DNA of 20,417 bases from Magicicada cassinii (Eukaryota; Arthropoda; Insecta; Hemiptera; Cicadidae): assembly GCA_028571305.1 (NCBI GenBank), contig JAOXNS010522001.1, positions 1 to 20,417 of the forward strand, written 5' to 3'. The notes under the pieces were generated by a model. It was not told where the DNA came from, ran no database searches, and was given only the letters and a program-made list of their open reading frames with translations. The translations under genes were made by a program, and so were the position numbers. Positions within the stretch are counted from its first letter, which is position 1, and each line of letters begins with the position of its first letter. Shown here piece after piece: positions 1-9,800 of this stretch.

Positions 1-801
1 TTAACGAGTTATTCAACAACAAAATGAAATCCTTTTCAATCGATTTGGTCGCACACGAATTGTAAGTTTAATTTGTTTCCAGACTTTCAGTTTTCAAAAG
101 CGAGTGGAAAGATGAAAACGCCTTCAATTAAATATCGATATAATTGTAGCACACTGAACTACGAATAAAATTCATCTTTAGTTTTGCGTGTAAGCACCGG
201 GTACGCCTTATGTGAGCTGGCGTATCAGTTATATAATAAAAACTCACAATTATTAGATTATTATCGTACAACATAATAAATTGGTAAAATGATAGACTGT
301 TAAGTCATTATTCTTAGATACATCAGAGATTTCTTTTAAACGTAGACCTATGCGTTTTATAAAATCAGTTTTCTTGTCTTAACAGCGTTTAAATGATTAT
401 TCCTCATTTCGTAAATAAACATTTCCTATTTCGCTTCCAAGATTCAACGTTAAGTTTTATTTTAAATCGGAATTATTCGTAATGCGGGTATGCTTAGTTA
501 AGCAGCGCAGGATTATTTCTCACGCCTCGCTATGATAATAAATAACAGTACTACAGTGGCATTTAGGCTATATAAATACATATGACGCGCGCGCGCGCGC
601 GCTCTGTAAACGTTTAAATTGGTTAAATGCATCTTAAGCACTTAATTTAAGTATCTTTTATAGCCGGGGTTTTATGTCCGACTGTTATAGAACTCGCGTC
701 GATGTAGACGGGACGGTACCACGCGAAGAAAAATCTAACACGCTTACCCGGGGCTAGCACATAGTAGAGAGCATAGGTTAAATTTAGGAGCCGTCGTAAG
801 T
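1..801. other. Non-coding stretch without a recognisable gene
   Basis: I see no convincing reading frame, RNA gene or repeat family here apart from the CG tract listed separately. The stretch is AT-rich with scattered short TA-rich words. It lies downstream, in minus-strand terms, of the LINE reverse-transcriptase remnant, so part of 660-800 may be the decayed continuation of that element. I could not follow its motifs past about 802. Confidence 0.5.
586..602. repeat. Pure (CG)n dinucleotide tract, 17 bp
   Basis: Seventeen bases of perfectly alternating C and G sit in AT-rich surroundings, just after a TATAAATA-like word at 570-577. Alternating CG is the classic sequence for left-handed Z-DNA. 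Long CpG runs are usually eroded where CpG is methylated, so an intact one suggests recent origin or lack of methylation. Confidence 0.9.
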
Positions 802-1078
802 TTAACGTAAATGACAACATCGTAACAACGGTGGAACGATTGAATCACCCTGCTTGAGAACTCTTAGTGTTCCTATTCTCCTTGCCAAAGTCCCGTACAC
901 TCTTACCCTACGTTTAGAATTCTTCGTCGTCATCCTACAAAGTCCTATGGGTGTGGAATGTAGTTTGCACTCTGCCATTGCACCATAAAGCGACAGAATG
1001 TTATACGCGGTTTTAATGTCAATAAACAAGCGCTATGTCGTTACTTCTTGATCACAAATTTTCTCCAGCATTAGTCTC
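802..1078 (-). mobile_element. LINE remnant: reverse-transcriptase palm core
   Basis: Read on the minus strand, this stretch encodes a decayed reverse-transcriptase core of a non-LTR (LINE) element. The part IDIKTAYN matches the RT motif A region (usual form FxDFKxAYD), LYGAMAECKL and GLCRMTTKN match the following helix region, and RVRVYGTLARR..TLRVLKQGDS matches the segment before motif B (usual form GLRQGDxLSxLLF). About 15 upstream residues (ETNAGENL, stop, SRSNDIALVY) are in a neighbouring frame, so there is at least one frameshift and one stop. Motif C (YADD) was not found downstream. The family resembles the endonuclease-reverse transcriptase LINEs common in arthropods; I cannot assign the clade. 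It is dead. The short ORF visible here begins at a TTG, not an ATG. Confidence 0.75.
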
Positions 1079-1204
1079 AAACAAAAAAATATATCTATTC
1101 CAGAAAATCTATTAAGGCACTTTATTCGATTGTTGTATAGTTTTTAGATATGATGGTACCCTTCCCACTAAAAGCCATCGCCTTGGTTTTAACTGCTGAA
1201 ACTG

Positions 1205-1985
1205 CTAGACAAAGTTATAAACAGTCTTGAAAGTTCCCACCACGTTGTAATCATCATCCTGAATGGTGAATCTGTCCTTCCACGTTGTTCTGTCCTGTGC
1301 CGCTCTCAATCTATATATAGACCTATAAAACTCAAAATCTGAGGATTTGTTTGTTTGTATTGAATACAAATCCACACCGTTACACCGATTCCGACCAAAT
1401 ATTGCACAGGTAACCTTTGACACAAGGCGAAAAGCATTCTCTAACTTGGAATTTGATATTGTTCATAATTTCTCTTCTTCGTGGCAACTGCCAACATTCT
1501 TCTTCCTCGGCTCCTCCTACCTTCTATTTTCCCCCAAATTGGTAACTTCTGTAGACAATATGACCAAACCAGGTTGATTTTTCCTTTCTTATGATTTTTA
1601 TAATACTTCTCTCTTCGTTTATCTCCTAAGCACTTCTTCATTTGTAACCTTTTCTCTCCAGTTAATCTTTTCCATATTTCATCCCAACCACATTTCTAAG
1701 CTTTCCATATAGGTCTACTTCTTTCCTCTGTTTCAAAAAACGATGCTTCATACAAAACGTTTTGCAAATGTCTTCCGTAACTTCACGTTAATTCCTCTTA
1801 AAACCAATAGGTTTTTTTATTGTACTAAACGCTATCTTTACATATACTGTACTTTAACATCCTCTGCACGAGTTCCATCCAAGTGATTATATTCCCAAAG
1901 TATTTGAACGAACCTACTTGTTCCAAATTTTGATCTCCTATTAAGTTATCACATTTACCTCAGTCTTTACTATCTTATAATTTTT
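1205..1985 (-). mobile_element. LINE remnant: RT thumb to C-terminus
   Basis: On the minus strand, going down in coordinate, the pieces appear in the order expected for the end of a LINE ORF2. IVKTEVNVIT and NLEQVGSFKYFGNIITW (about 1929-1879) match the usual LExVxxFKYLGSxIT thumb motif. DGTRAEDVKVQYM follows in another frame, then RGINVKLRKTFAKRFV (about 1798-1750), then GEKRLQMKKCLGDKRR and KINLVWSYCLQKL. Next come GKIEGRRSRGRRML (near 1533-1492) and finally AAQDRTTWKDRF (about 1303-1270), which matches the terminal AxDRxxWK motif. Several frame changes and stops interrupt it, so it is an old, non-functional copy. The last two motifs also occur in the plus-strand LINE at 15243-15518, suggesting related families. 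No RNase H or endonuclease part is visible. Confidence 0.82.
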
Positions 1986-2011
1986 CTTCCTCCTCCGTTT
2001 TGATGCGCTTG

Positions 2012-2470
2012 GACCGCTCGAAACAGTACCCACGCGGAATTCGATTGTGGGCATTTAACTCCGAAACATTTATTCACAGGACTTGCCATGTTGAGTACAC
2101 TGGCAAGTAGGACTCGAGATATCCAGTTTGTATCTTCAATGCAGGGGGTTCTCCTTGCCGTTGACCACTCTAGGTTCCTCCGCCTTTAGGAGTGATTTCT
2201 CACTTCAGCCCAAAAGAGTGCCCCAACCTTCAGCCTCTCATCCTCCCTCTTAGAAGGCCGTTATCAGTTGGTGAAGGTTATCTCATTATCTAGGGGATAC
2301 TCGGTTCCGACAGCGTTCACCGATTGTATACAAACTTTCCCCCTCTACTACGGTGAACGCTCGGGTTTTCCTTTCATCAAAACTATAACCATAATGGCAT
2401 TTCCTCGTCTCTCCAGTACTTCATTAGACCCATGTAACATACAACCCATATGTTGTATGGGTCTGAAAAT
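2012..2470. other. Hairpin-rich block of unknown nature
   Basis: This block is visibly richer in G+C than its surroundings and contains several perfect inverted repeats. They are ACTTGCCA/TGGCAAGT (2081-2088 and 2101-2108), an 11-bp pair AGCGTTCACCG/CGGTGAACGCT (2312-2322 and 2351-2361), and CATACAAC/GTTGTATG (2438-2445 and 2452-2459) extended by AGACC/GGTCT with a bulge. There is also a small competing set around 2166-2204. It lies directly upstream, in minus-strand terms, of the LINE remnant at 1205-1985 and could be part of a composite repeat, a short non-autonomous element or a structured non-coding piece. I could not match it to a family. The 68-codon frame inside it looks random. Confidence 0.4.
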
Positions 2471-3983
2471 GTAGGCTATATTTCAGTACTTTTAAAAATA
2501 GTAGGCCTATGTCGATGTCTGCAAATAAAGGTAGGCCTAAATGTTTAAAATGTTAAATTACAGATGTACCCCTTAAGATAGTAGAAAAGCTCGTTTCAAA
2601 CTATATGCCTACTTCTTTCTTATGAATGTATTTTTTTCCTTTTGTAACGCTCGTACTGAAAGTGTTTTCAAAGTACTTTACATATTTATAATAATCATTT
2701 TCAAATGATTATTTCGAAAAACATTTAATTTCGTGTATTACAATGATTGTAGTAATTGTAATGTAAATATTTTTAAGGATCACGTGTCTTAAGGTTTGTT
2801 ATGACCGTATTTGAATATCTAGAGGTACAGGCCTGCTGCTATCGGGTGTCATTAAGTAGTCTACTGAATCAGAGACCGGTACCCCAAACGAGCTGCAGGT
2901 TCCGACAGAGTGCCGTAAAGTGGTTCACTTGTGGGGCATAGGTGAGCGTAAACTCAATAACGAGAATGACAATGTAAGTAATAATAATAATGGTGAATGG
3001 TGCTAGTAAGAGTAGGTTTGCGGAGGGGGGGAGTAGGAGAGAGAAGTATCAAGGGAACGCGAAAGTAGAGGAACGGTGCATATAATTTATATACACCCTC
3101 TGTGGCCCAGTGGAGGGTTGCAGAAATCAATAGAATAAGGGGCTTCATGTCTGAGTCACTGAGGTAGGCCCACATCTGTGCACAACACAGATACCCAGAA
3201 AGCGAGCACACACATGCGAAATTCGTGCTTTTCGAGCGAGCGGTGATTGCCTGCGAGAGAACGTATTCCGGCCAAGCTCGCTAACCGCGCATTGCTTCAC
3301 TGCTGAAATTTAATTTTTAAATTTTGAAAAGACCGTCCAAAATAAATACTTTTGAATTTGGCTGTTAGACTATTACATGATGCTATAAAATCTTATTAAA
3401 GTAGGCCTGTTATTTCGAACTGCCCCGTATACGTGTCATTGCGTGGCATTGAAGGTCCCCGTTGCTTCAGTATCATCTTCCATGAACTAATATTTTAGTA
3501 GGTACTGTTTTAGTTAGTGCGACAGTGTACCTTTTTTTTTTAGCTTCGAAATATTTCTATAATTGTGTGAAACTGAAGGGTAACATACGTCTCATGAGCA
3601 TATGTCACAACACGATATTAAATGAGTTAAGAATAATGACCGCATTAGTTTGTTATATTTAGCCTAATTCATGGGTAAATAGCTTTTACTTTAATAGTAA
3701 TGATAGCGGATTTTTGCAGTTAATAAAAAAAAAAAACAGCTACTTAGAACATTCAGTTGCATATAAAAAACAAACATTTATAATTTCACTCGTAAAACAA
3801 AATTATTCACAAAAATCATCACAACAAAACATCAATAATAATATTCAATCAAAATACAAATAGGCCTACTTGACCATACAGCAAATCAATATTCATGACA
3901 TTTACCATACAGGCCTATATGATGATATAACTATGCCCAAGTAGTCCTAGGTATAAATGTCTCGACAGTACTTTAAAAAATTG

Positions 3984-3985
<2 letters not shown>

Positions 3986-4027
<42 letters not shown>

Positions 4028-4057
4028 CATATTCCTGCTATATTTGTGTGTGTGTGT
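3986..4057. repeat. CA microsatellite followed by inverted TG tract
   Basis: An (AC)n run of about 41 bp (3986-4026) is followed, after a spacer of about 17 bases, by a (TG)7 run (4044-4057). The two are complementary, so a single strand or transcript can fold into a long slippable hairpin. The region is otherwise non-coding. Confidence 0.9.
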
Positions 4058-4580
4058 TCTGAGTCCGTTCCTGTGTGGGTTTTAAAGATTACAACTGTTC
4101 TTCGATTCAAAGAATATGAAGGTGATAGATAGGCCTACTGAAGGACATTATTAGTCGTACAGAATAGACTTGATTTTTGGGCTCAATCAATGAATATTTT
4201 TACAAACAGTAAATGTGCGTTGTTTGAAGGCCCATATAGCGCTTACCGTGACAAAAGAAGTTGAAAAATGTATTATTTGTTTTAGCTTCACATAAATACC
4301 GTGTCCTTGCAATCAGTAACTCCTCCGTCACTCTACAGACCTAACCTAACCTACATCACATTTCCAGTCAACATTACAATTATCGGTAAATCGTCCAAAT
4401 ATTTTCTCATCCGTCGATGACTCCTTGTCTTCTTCAACAGTTTTCCTTTAAAAAAAAGTGTTCGTAATAAATCCATTATGAGGGTAAGAACACGTGAGCT
4501 ACAAAATGTTATAAGGGTTATTCTTGTTTTCCACTTCTTTTATCATTTTTTTATATTAGCGAATCCCTCCTCTCGGCAAG

Positions 4581-4581
<1 letters not shown>

Positions 4582-4640
<59 letters not shown>
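4582..4640. repeat. CA microsatellite, about 59 bp
   Basis: A near-perfect (AC)n run is interrupted once by AAA near 4628-4630. It is a simple-sequence repeat of the kind that varies in length between individuals. Confidence 0.93.
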
Positions 4641-6254
4641 ATGTAGTGTAAATAATATATTGTATCTAATAAGTTGTAATTAGATTTTTTAAATTTTATG
4701 TCGGCCTTCATTTAATTTAGTTTAGGCCTACTTTACAACATTCTTCCGTGACGGATAAAACATCTTATTCGTTAATATTCCTTGTAGAAATGCATTTTTT
4801 CTAATTCTATTAGTAGTAATGATTTTTCCTTATAATGTTATGTAGGCCTAGGCGTATTCCGTAAAAACGCGAAAATGGCCTTGCGTCATCAGAGGTCTAC
4901 TGACGGAAACAGCGTTCAGTCACTGAACGAAAACCGTACCGTACTTAAATCACAAATATGGTGACAGTTCCTCAGTGTCACACTATTGCCTAATGTTGTA
5001 CGTCACTAATCGTTAGTTATTGCTAAACAATAATGATGCACTTATCTCACAATTAATATTTATTAATAAATTATGAACAAGCGCGTACGAGAACTTGCTG
5101 TTTATGAATATTTATTATTCTAATATTTATCTCTAGAGCACGTAATTTGATAATGAGTTTAGTCTCAGCTTGATGTGAAAAAATAACAGGCTGACTAAAA
5201 TGACATGCAATAAATAGTAGGCCTAATAAATATAATCATAATAATATGAAAAGTAGGCTAAGTAAAGTACATAAGAAAATGAGTAGACCGGATAAGTGCG
5301 ATGTTCGTATGAAGTGAGAGTTGAGAAGGAATCAGTAGGCCTATTGTAGTGAGTAGTGAACGGTGTAGGCCTACACAGACCCAACCAAACAATGGTTTCT
5401 GCCTGTTCCATTTATTTGTGTCTGTTTTTCTTTTTAACCCCGTTTTCACGGCCGACATGATCTCTTTCAGTTGTTCTTTTATGCCACCGTATCTGCGCGG
5501 TTTCCGAGGACTAAAATTGTTTTTCAAGGCGACGAATGTTAAGCTGATACCGGAACGCAGTCTTCATACACAATTACTATCTAAGCGGTGTCCAGTTTTA
5601 TGATTCTACTATAATTCTCTGAAAAGTAACGATTTTCCACAAAATAGTTAACCACAATAACGCGCTACTCTACTTCAGCGCGGATTGATTTGTTGGAAAC
5701 AAAACTGAACTATTATTGCCACCATACGTCTAATGAGGATGTCGTAATTGAACTGATGTGGAAGTGTGGTGCTATTTAATCATGTAGCAATATGCTTCCA
5801 AGAGAAGTCATGGTGAACCGAGGTCTGGGAACTGAATCTTTCCTGGTATAAGAATCGCTATTTTATAGTATGATTTTAACCAAAATACTTAAGGTTTGCA
5901 CGGTATTAACCTGTATAAAACAAACAGCATCCCAATTCGAACATCTCTGTAGGCCTAAATTTAATTTTTGGGTTCACATAGAAGGCCTATACTTTATAAG
6001 GTTGAGGCCTATATGGACGGAAAAGAAATTGAATAAAACGTACGCATTAGGGACTTTGTTTCCGTAAAGGCTGCATTTTGTATTTTTAAATTTGTGTAAA
6101 TAATTCCGTGTTAAATTAAAGGATAAACATTTCGGTTAAAGGTTAATCGAAAACCCACATTCAATGTTTACACAATGAGTTATTTGTTGATTGAAAAGGG
6201 TGAAAAGAAATTAACGGCGAAAAAGTAATTTCCAGATGTAATTAGTATTGAATG

Positions 6255-6270
6255 TGACGTCATTATAAAT
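6255..6270 (+). promoter_or_regulatory. Candidate core promoter: CRE plus TATA-like box
   Basis: A full palindromic cAMP-response element, TGACGTCA (6255-6262), is followed after one base by TATAAAT (6264-6270). A weak CAGT initiator-like word lies at 6303-6306. The stretch that follows, 6300-6720, is richer in G+C and CpG than the flanks, as expected for a leader near a transcription start. A second possible initiator, TCAGTT, lies at 6672-6677 and fits the arthropod TCAGTY form. Either could serve the candidate gene whose first ATG is at 6792. The word matches are seen; promoter activity is inferred. Confidence 0.35.
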
Positions 6271-6299
6271 GTTCATTTACTTTTGAACAAATTAAACAG

Positions 6300-6791
6300 A
6301 GGCAGTCGGAGCGGTGGCGACGATCGAAGTCAAAGGTCAGACGTAAAACGCGCAGTGTATACTTAACACGTATGCACGGCCGGTTATTTACACATTTTTT
6401 TAGAGGCGTCAGCTACGACGATTACGACGACGATATATCGCAGGTGGCCGTAGAGTGCGATTTTTATTTATCGACCGTTCCATATCGGGGAGTTTATTTT
6501 TTTGCATCCACCTGTTTCCCAACAACCACCTTACACAAAGTATTATTGAGAAGAGGAGAGAGAAAAAATAGAGCAAAAAACCAAAGTGAAACAGGATTCG
6601 TTGAGGGGGCGGAGAAACGGTCGTTTTGGTTCGTTTGTTTTCGTGCGCGTTCGTGTTGGAGGGAGGTGTTGTCAGTTGGAGAGGGCCGGCGACAGAGAAT
6701 CAGTAGGCCATGGTGGCTGGTAGTGGTATCATGTTTTCGTCAGCAGGCTGTTTTGACAACAGCTATGCCTATAGATTGTGGAGTCTAGCCC
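6300..6791 (+). other. Putative 5' leader of the candidate gene
   Basis: This CpG-richer stretch lies between the possible promoter words and the candidate start codon. It includes a 138-codon open frame (6372-6788) that shows no domain, contains low-complexity runs and is not in frame with the downstream exons, so I treat it as untranslated. It ends in a strong-context upstream ATG at 6710, listed separately. The exact transcription start cannot be fixed from sequence. Confidence 0.35.
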
Positions 6792-6894
6792 ATGTTTGGA
6801 CGTCTTACCAGCAACGTAAGTGACCATTTACAGACCTGTTCTTTGAAAATAATCGTTTATGCAAATATTTACAGGAAGACACATCAACTATTGA
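6710..6894 (+). CDS. Upstream ORF overlapping the main start (spliced, 41 codons)
   Basis: The ATG at 6710-6712 has a near-ideal context (GCCATGG). The frame starts MVAGSGIMFSSAGCFDNS, continues 35 codons to the splice donor at 6815, and, after joining to the exon at 6875, ends RRHINY at a TGA (6892-6894). If the short intron is retained, the frame stops just after the donor instead. It overlaps the weaker-context main ATG (6792) in another frame. In other genes such overlapping upstream frames reduce translation of the main protein. The alternative is that this is simply untranslated leader sequence; no family is recognised. Confidence 0.3.
6792..6815 (+). CDS. Candidate exon 1 (coding part)
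   Basis: The frame MFGRLTSN ends in AGCAAC directly before a consensus donor GTAAGT (6816-6821). The in-frame TAG only one codon before the ATG marks it as the first usable start. Start context (CCCATGT) is weaker than that of the upstream ORF at 6710. Exit phase is 0. Confidence 0.5.
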
Positions 6895-9800
6895 TACGGG
6901 AATGTACGCACTTGTATCAACCGGTAAGTGAGGTTTAATTAGAAGTTATGTCAACAAACATATGCTTAAAATAACTTAATATTAAAAATTAATCGAAAAC
7001 GAAAAATGTTTTTTTTTTAGAAATAATAAATAAACATGTAGTTATCCTGTGACGTATTTATTTTAAGGCGTTCAACATATGGCAACGTACAGGTGAATTT
7101 TCGATGTAGGTCTCACTTTTACGTCTCTGTGATTAACTAAAATTATTTTCCTATTGCTTGTGAATAACTGGGAAATTTTAAGTAGGGCCTATTTTGGAAA
7201 GTTACTTTTAGTATTTTGTTACAAAGATATTCTACATAATTAGTTGACTTTTAATTAATAGGCCTAGTACGTGAAAGTGGGCCTGTTAATTATTAACGAG
7301 TAACAATTAGATTTAAAATTTATATTTTGGGATTTACATTATTGTTATTAATTATTATTAATTAAATGAGTCTTATTTTTATGTAGACGTGGGTAACCAG
7401 TGCCTGATAGATTTAAGAAGCCATCTTAATTAAACTAATTATTAGATTTTTTATTTACTTTAAAAATTAGGTCTTTGATACGAAGGTAGTAGGCCCTATA
7501 TTTTTTGAAATTTGAGAAGGAAAATAATTTGAAAGCGTAGAATTGAGTGTAGCAGGTACTTGAATATTTTTGCCCTTTGATAGGTAAGTTATAAGTTGGA
7601 GGGGCAGCAGACCCATGTCTGAAATATATGTCAACTGTCAAACATTGTTACTCACGCTTGTTTACATTTTAAACGCGTTTTAAATGTTATAAATTTTTGC
7701 TGTCTACTTTCTGATGTTTTGATAATTTGAAAATTTTTTATTACAAAAACATTTAGGTTTCCGGTTGTTGTTTTTGACAAAATGAAAAAAAAAACAATTC
7801 GATGCACAAATTGTTTACATTTTTTCGTAACAAATATTTACGGAAATTGAGTGTTTGTAAACATAAATAATTACCCATTTTTGTGTAAATACTACAAAAA
7901 TTAATCCGTCCTAACATTCGTGGTGTAGAACCATATCTTATCATGACCATACTATAGGCTACTCCCTTATATCGCGCTTTAATTATTATCTTACGTAGAA
8001 AACGAGACCATATGCCTATGTGTAGGTCTAGCATTGTGATGCGAGTTTCGCTGTAAACTATCAAGCAATGTTAATGTAGACAGAACCATATGGAAGGGTC
8101 TGAGGAGTAACCCTAGTGGTTTTGAAACAACAGGTCCAAACAGGTACTGTTGTTCAAGGACAGTAATGATTCTAAAATCGTAACCTCGTTTTGGAGGCCA
8201 AAACAATTTTTCGTAAGTTCGAAAGTAGCCTATTTTCTTCTAATTTATTATGACCTTGAAGCGTGTTAATAACTACACGACTACACACACTGCATAAATG
8301 GATTGCGGGCCTTTGTAATTAATTAAATTAATTAGCCTATTGATATGTTTCATTCACCATTTACTACGTATAGCTCCGTATTTACCAGCAGAGCTGAATC
8401 CGGTTTAAAATATTGGTACGCCCGTATTGTAAAAACGGTAAACACAACATTGTCACTTTCCGCTGTTGTTTTGACGTTTCCTATTTAACGCGATTTCGGA
8501 AAATTGTCGTTGGGTCACAATTGTCTGGCGTCAAAAGGCGATGTGTATTTTTATGTGCGTCATAGGCGTATGCAACAGCCCCCGGCGTGCGGGATCTCTG
8601 TCTCGTTACTAGTTTACCTTGTGTGCGTGTGAACCGCATTGCGTCACGCCTTCCGTTTTGCTGTGAATCAGTCGATAAATGTAGGATAACTTACCTATTT
8701 TACTAAACAACTTGTCGGTATATAAATAGGATTCGTATTCTCCATTATTTGATGTGAACATGTTATCTCAGCCGTTCAGAGTCCATATTATTTGATTATT
8801 TAAGTACTGTTGCGGTACTTAGGTAGGTCACGTCACGTGTAGATACAGTACCTACATTGTGGCGAAACAAACTGCTGAACCCGTGCAATTCATGTTGTTA
8901 AATGCTATGTTGTCGATTTCACCAGAGGGGAGGATCTGGTGGCAAGGGAGGGCGCTTTAAAGTGAGGCCACTCAACCACATGTTATATAATTTTTGTAGC
9001 CTACAACCGTTTAGTAAAGAAAAATAGTATAATTAATTGTCGGAAAGAGTATTGAGCCTTTCACCAAACAACAACAAAAAAACGTAAGTTATAGCTCGAA
9101 CAATTTGGACGTAAATCTTTTGGAAAAAAATACTGTGACCTTAAATTTAAACGATACAGCTGATACACAGTGACTCAGCTGATAATTAATGTTGGTCTAC
9201 ATTTTTATCACTTAGGCCCATAGGCTACTCTTCCCGACATGTTTTTTCATATTTTGTAACCCGCTGTCCATTAGGATATAGCCTAAGTAATAGGCTATAG
9301 CCTATTTAGCCCAAGTTTGGTAAAATTGAAGGTACGTAGTACGTAGAAGAACTTGGCCTGCAAACATACTGGTTAGGCCTAAACTGCGTAGGCCTACTAC
9401 CTATTGATATCTGTTAGTGTACCTACTTGTTCGCGTTTTCCGTGCGGTTTTTACGCCCTACTTTTATATGCCTTTGGTTATTTTTATATGCCTTTGGTTA
9501 TTGTGGACGGAGACGGGATTTTACGAGAGCGTGTTGACCTCATTAAATGAAGTTCGAACCTACCCTCGTTGAACTCGAGCGCCAGTGAAGGCCCTCCGCT
9601 CGGCTCGCCTTACAAAAACTCTGCTATTCCGCTTGTAGATTTAAAAGTGATGTCTTGTTTCTTAGTATTTCGAAGGTAGCACGTTTTGTAATGTGTGAAA
9701 TCTGTAATATGTTGCACACACACTGCTATTTGTCAAAACTGTTAGTCGTAAACGTATTGATTATTGTTAACGTTGTGTTAAGCAAACAACATTATTTAAG

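Larger units (their letters stand above)
2480..6250. other. Gene-poor upstream region
   Basis: No coding sequence with recognisable motifs was found on either strand. The stretch holds two CA microsatellites (listed separately) and ten TAGGCCTA copies, including a cluster of three between 5218 and 5373. The short open frames here, such as those at 2954-3211, 5223-5603 and 5870-6067, have no domain signature and are best taken as chance. Distal regulatory sequence for the candidate gene starting near 6300 could lie here, but nothing specific is visible. Confidence 0.5.

Noticed and set aside
3103-3113. TGGCCCAGTGG, similar to a tRNA or SINE A box
   Set aside because: No matching B box follows at a workable distance and no cloverleaf can be drawn.
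5223-5603. Overlapping short frames on both strands
   Set aside because: Mutual shadows with no family signature. The region is better described by its cluster of TAGGCCTA copies.
6372-6788. 138-codon plus-strand frame
   Set aside because: No domain, low-complexity composition, and out of frame with the downstream exons. It fits better as an untranslated leader with higher G+C, where stops are rarer.
6792-6923. Unspliced reading of the first two exons as one 44-codon exon
   Set aside because: It is open, but joining it to the exon at 9979 leads to a stop, whereas the spliced version keeps phase through all later exons. Kept only as a possible retained-intron form.
7557-7583. Mini-exon candidate between GCAG and GTAAGT
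   Set aside because: Entering in the required phase gives an immediate stop (TGA), and the pyrimidine tract is poor.
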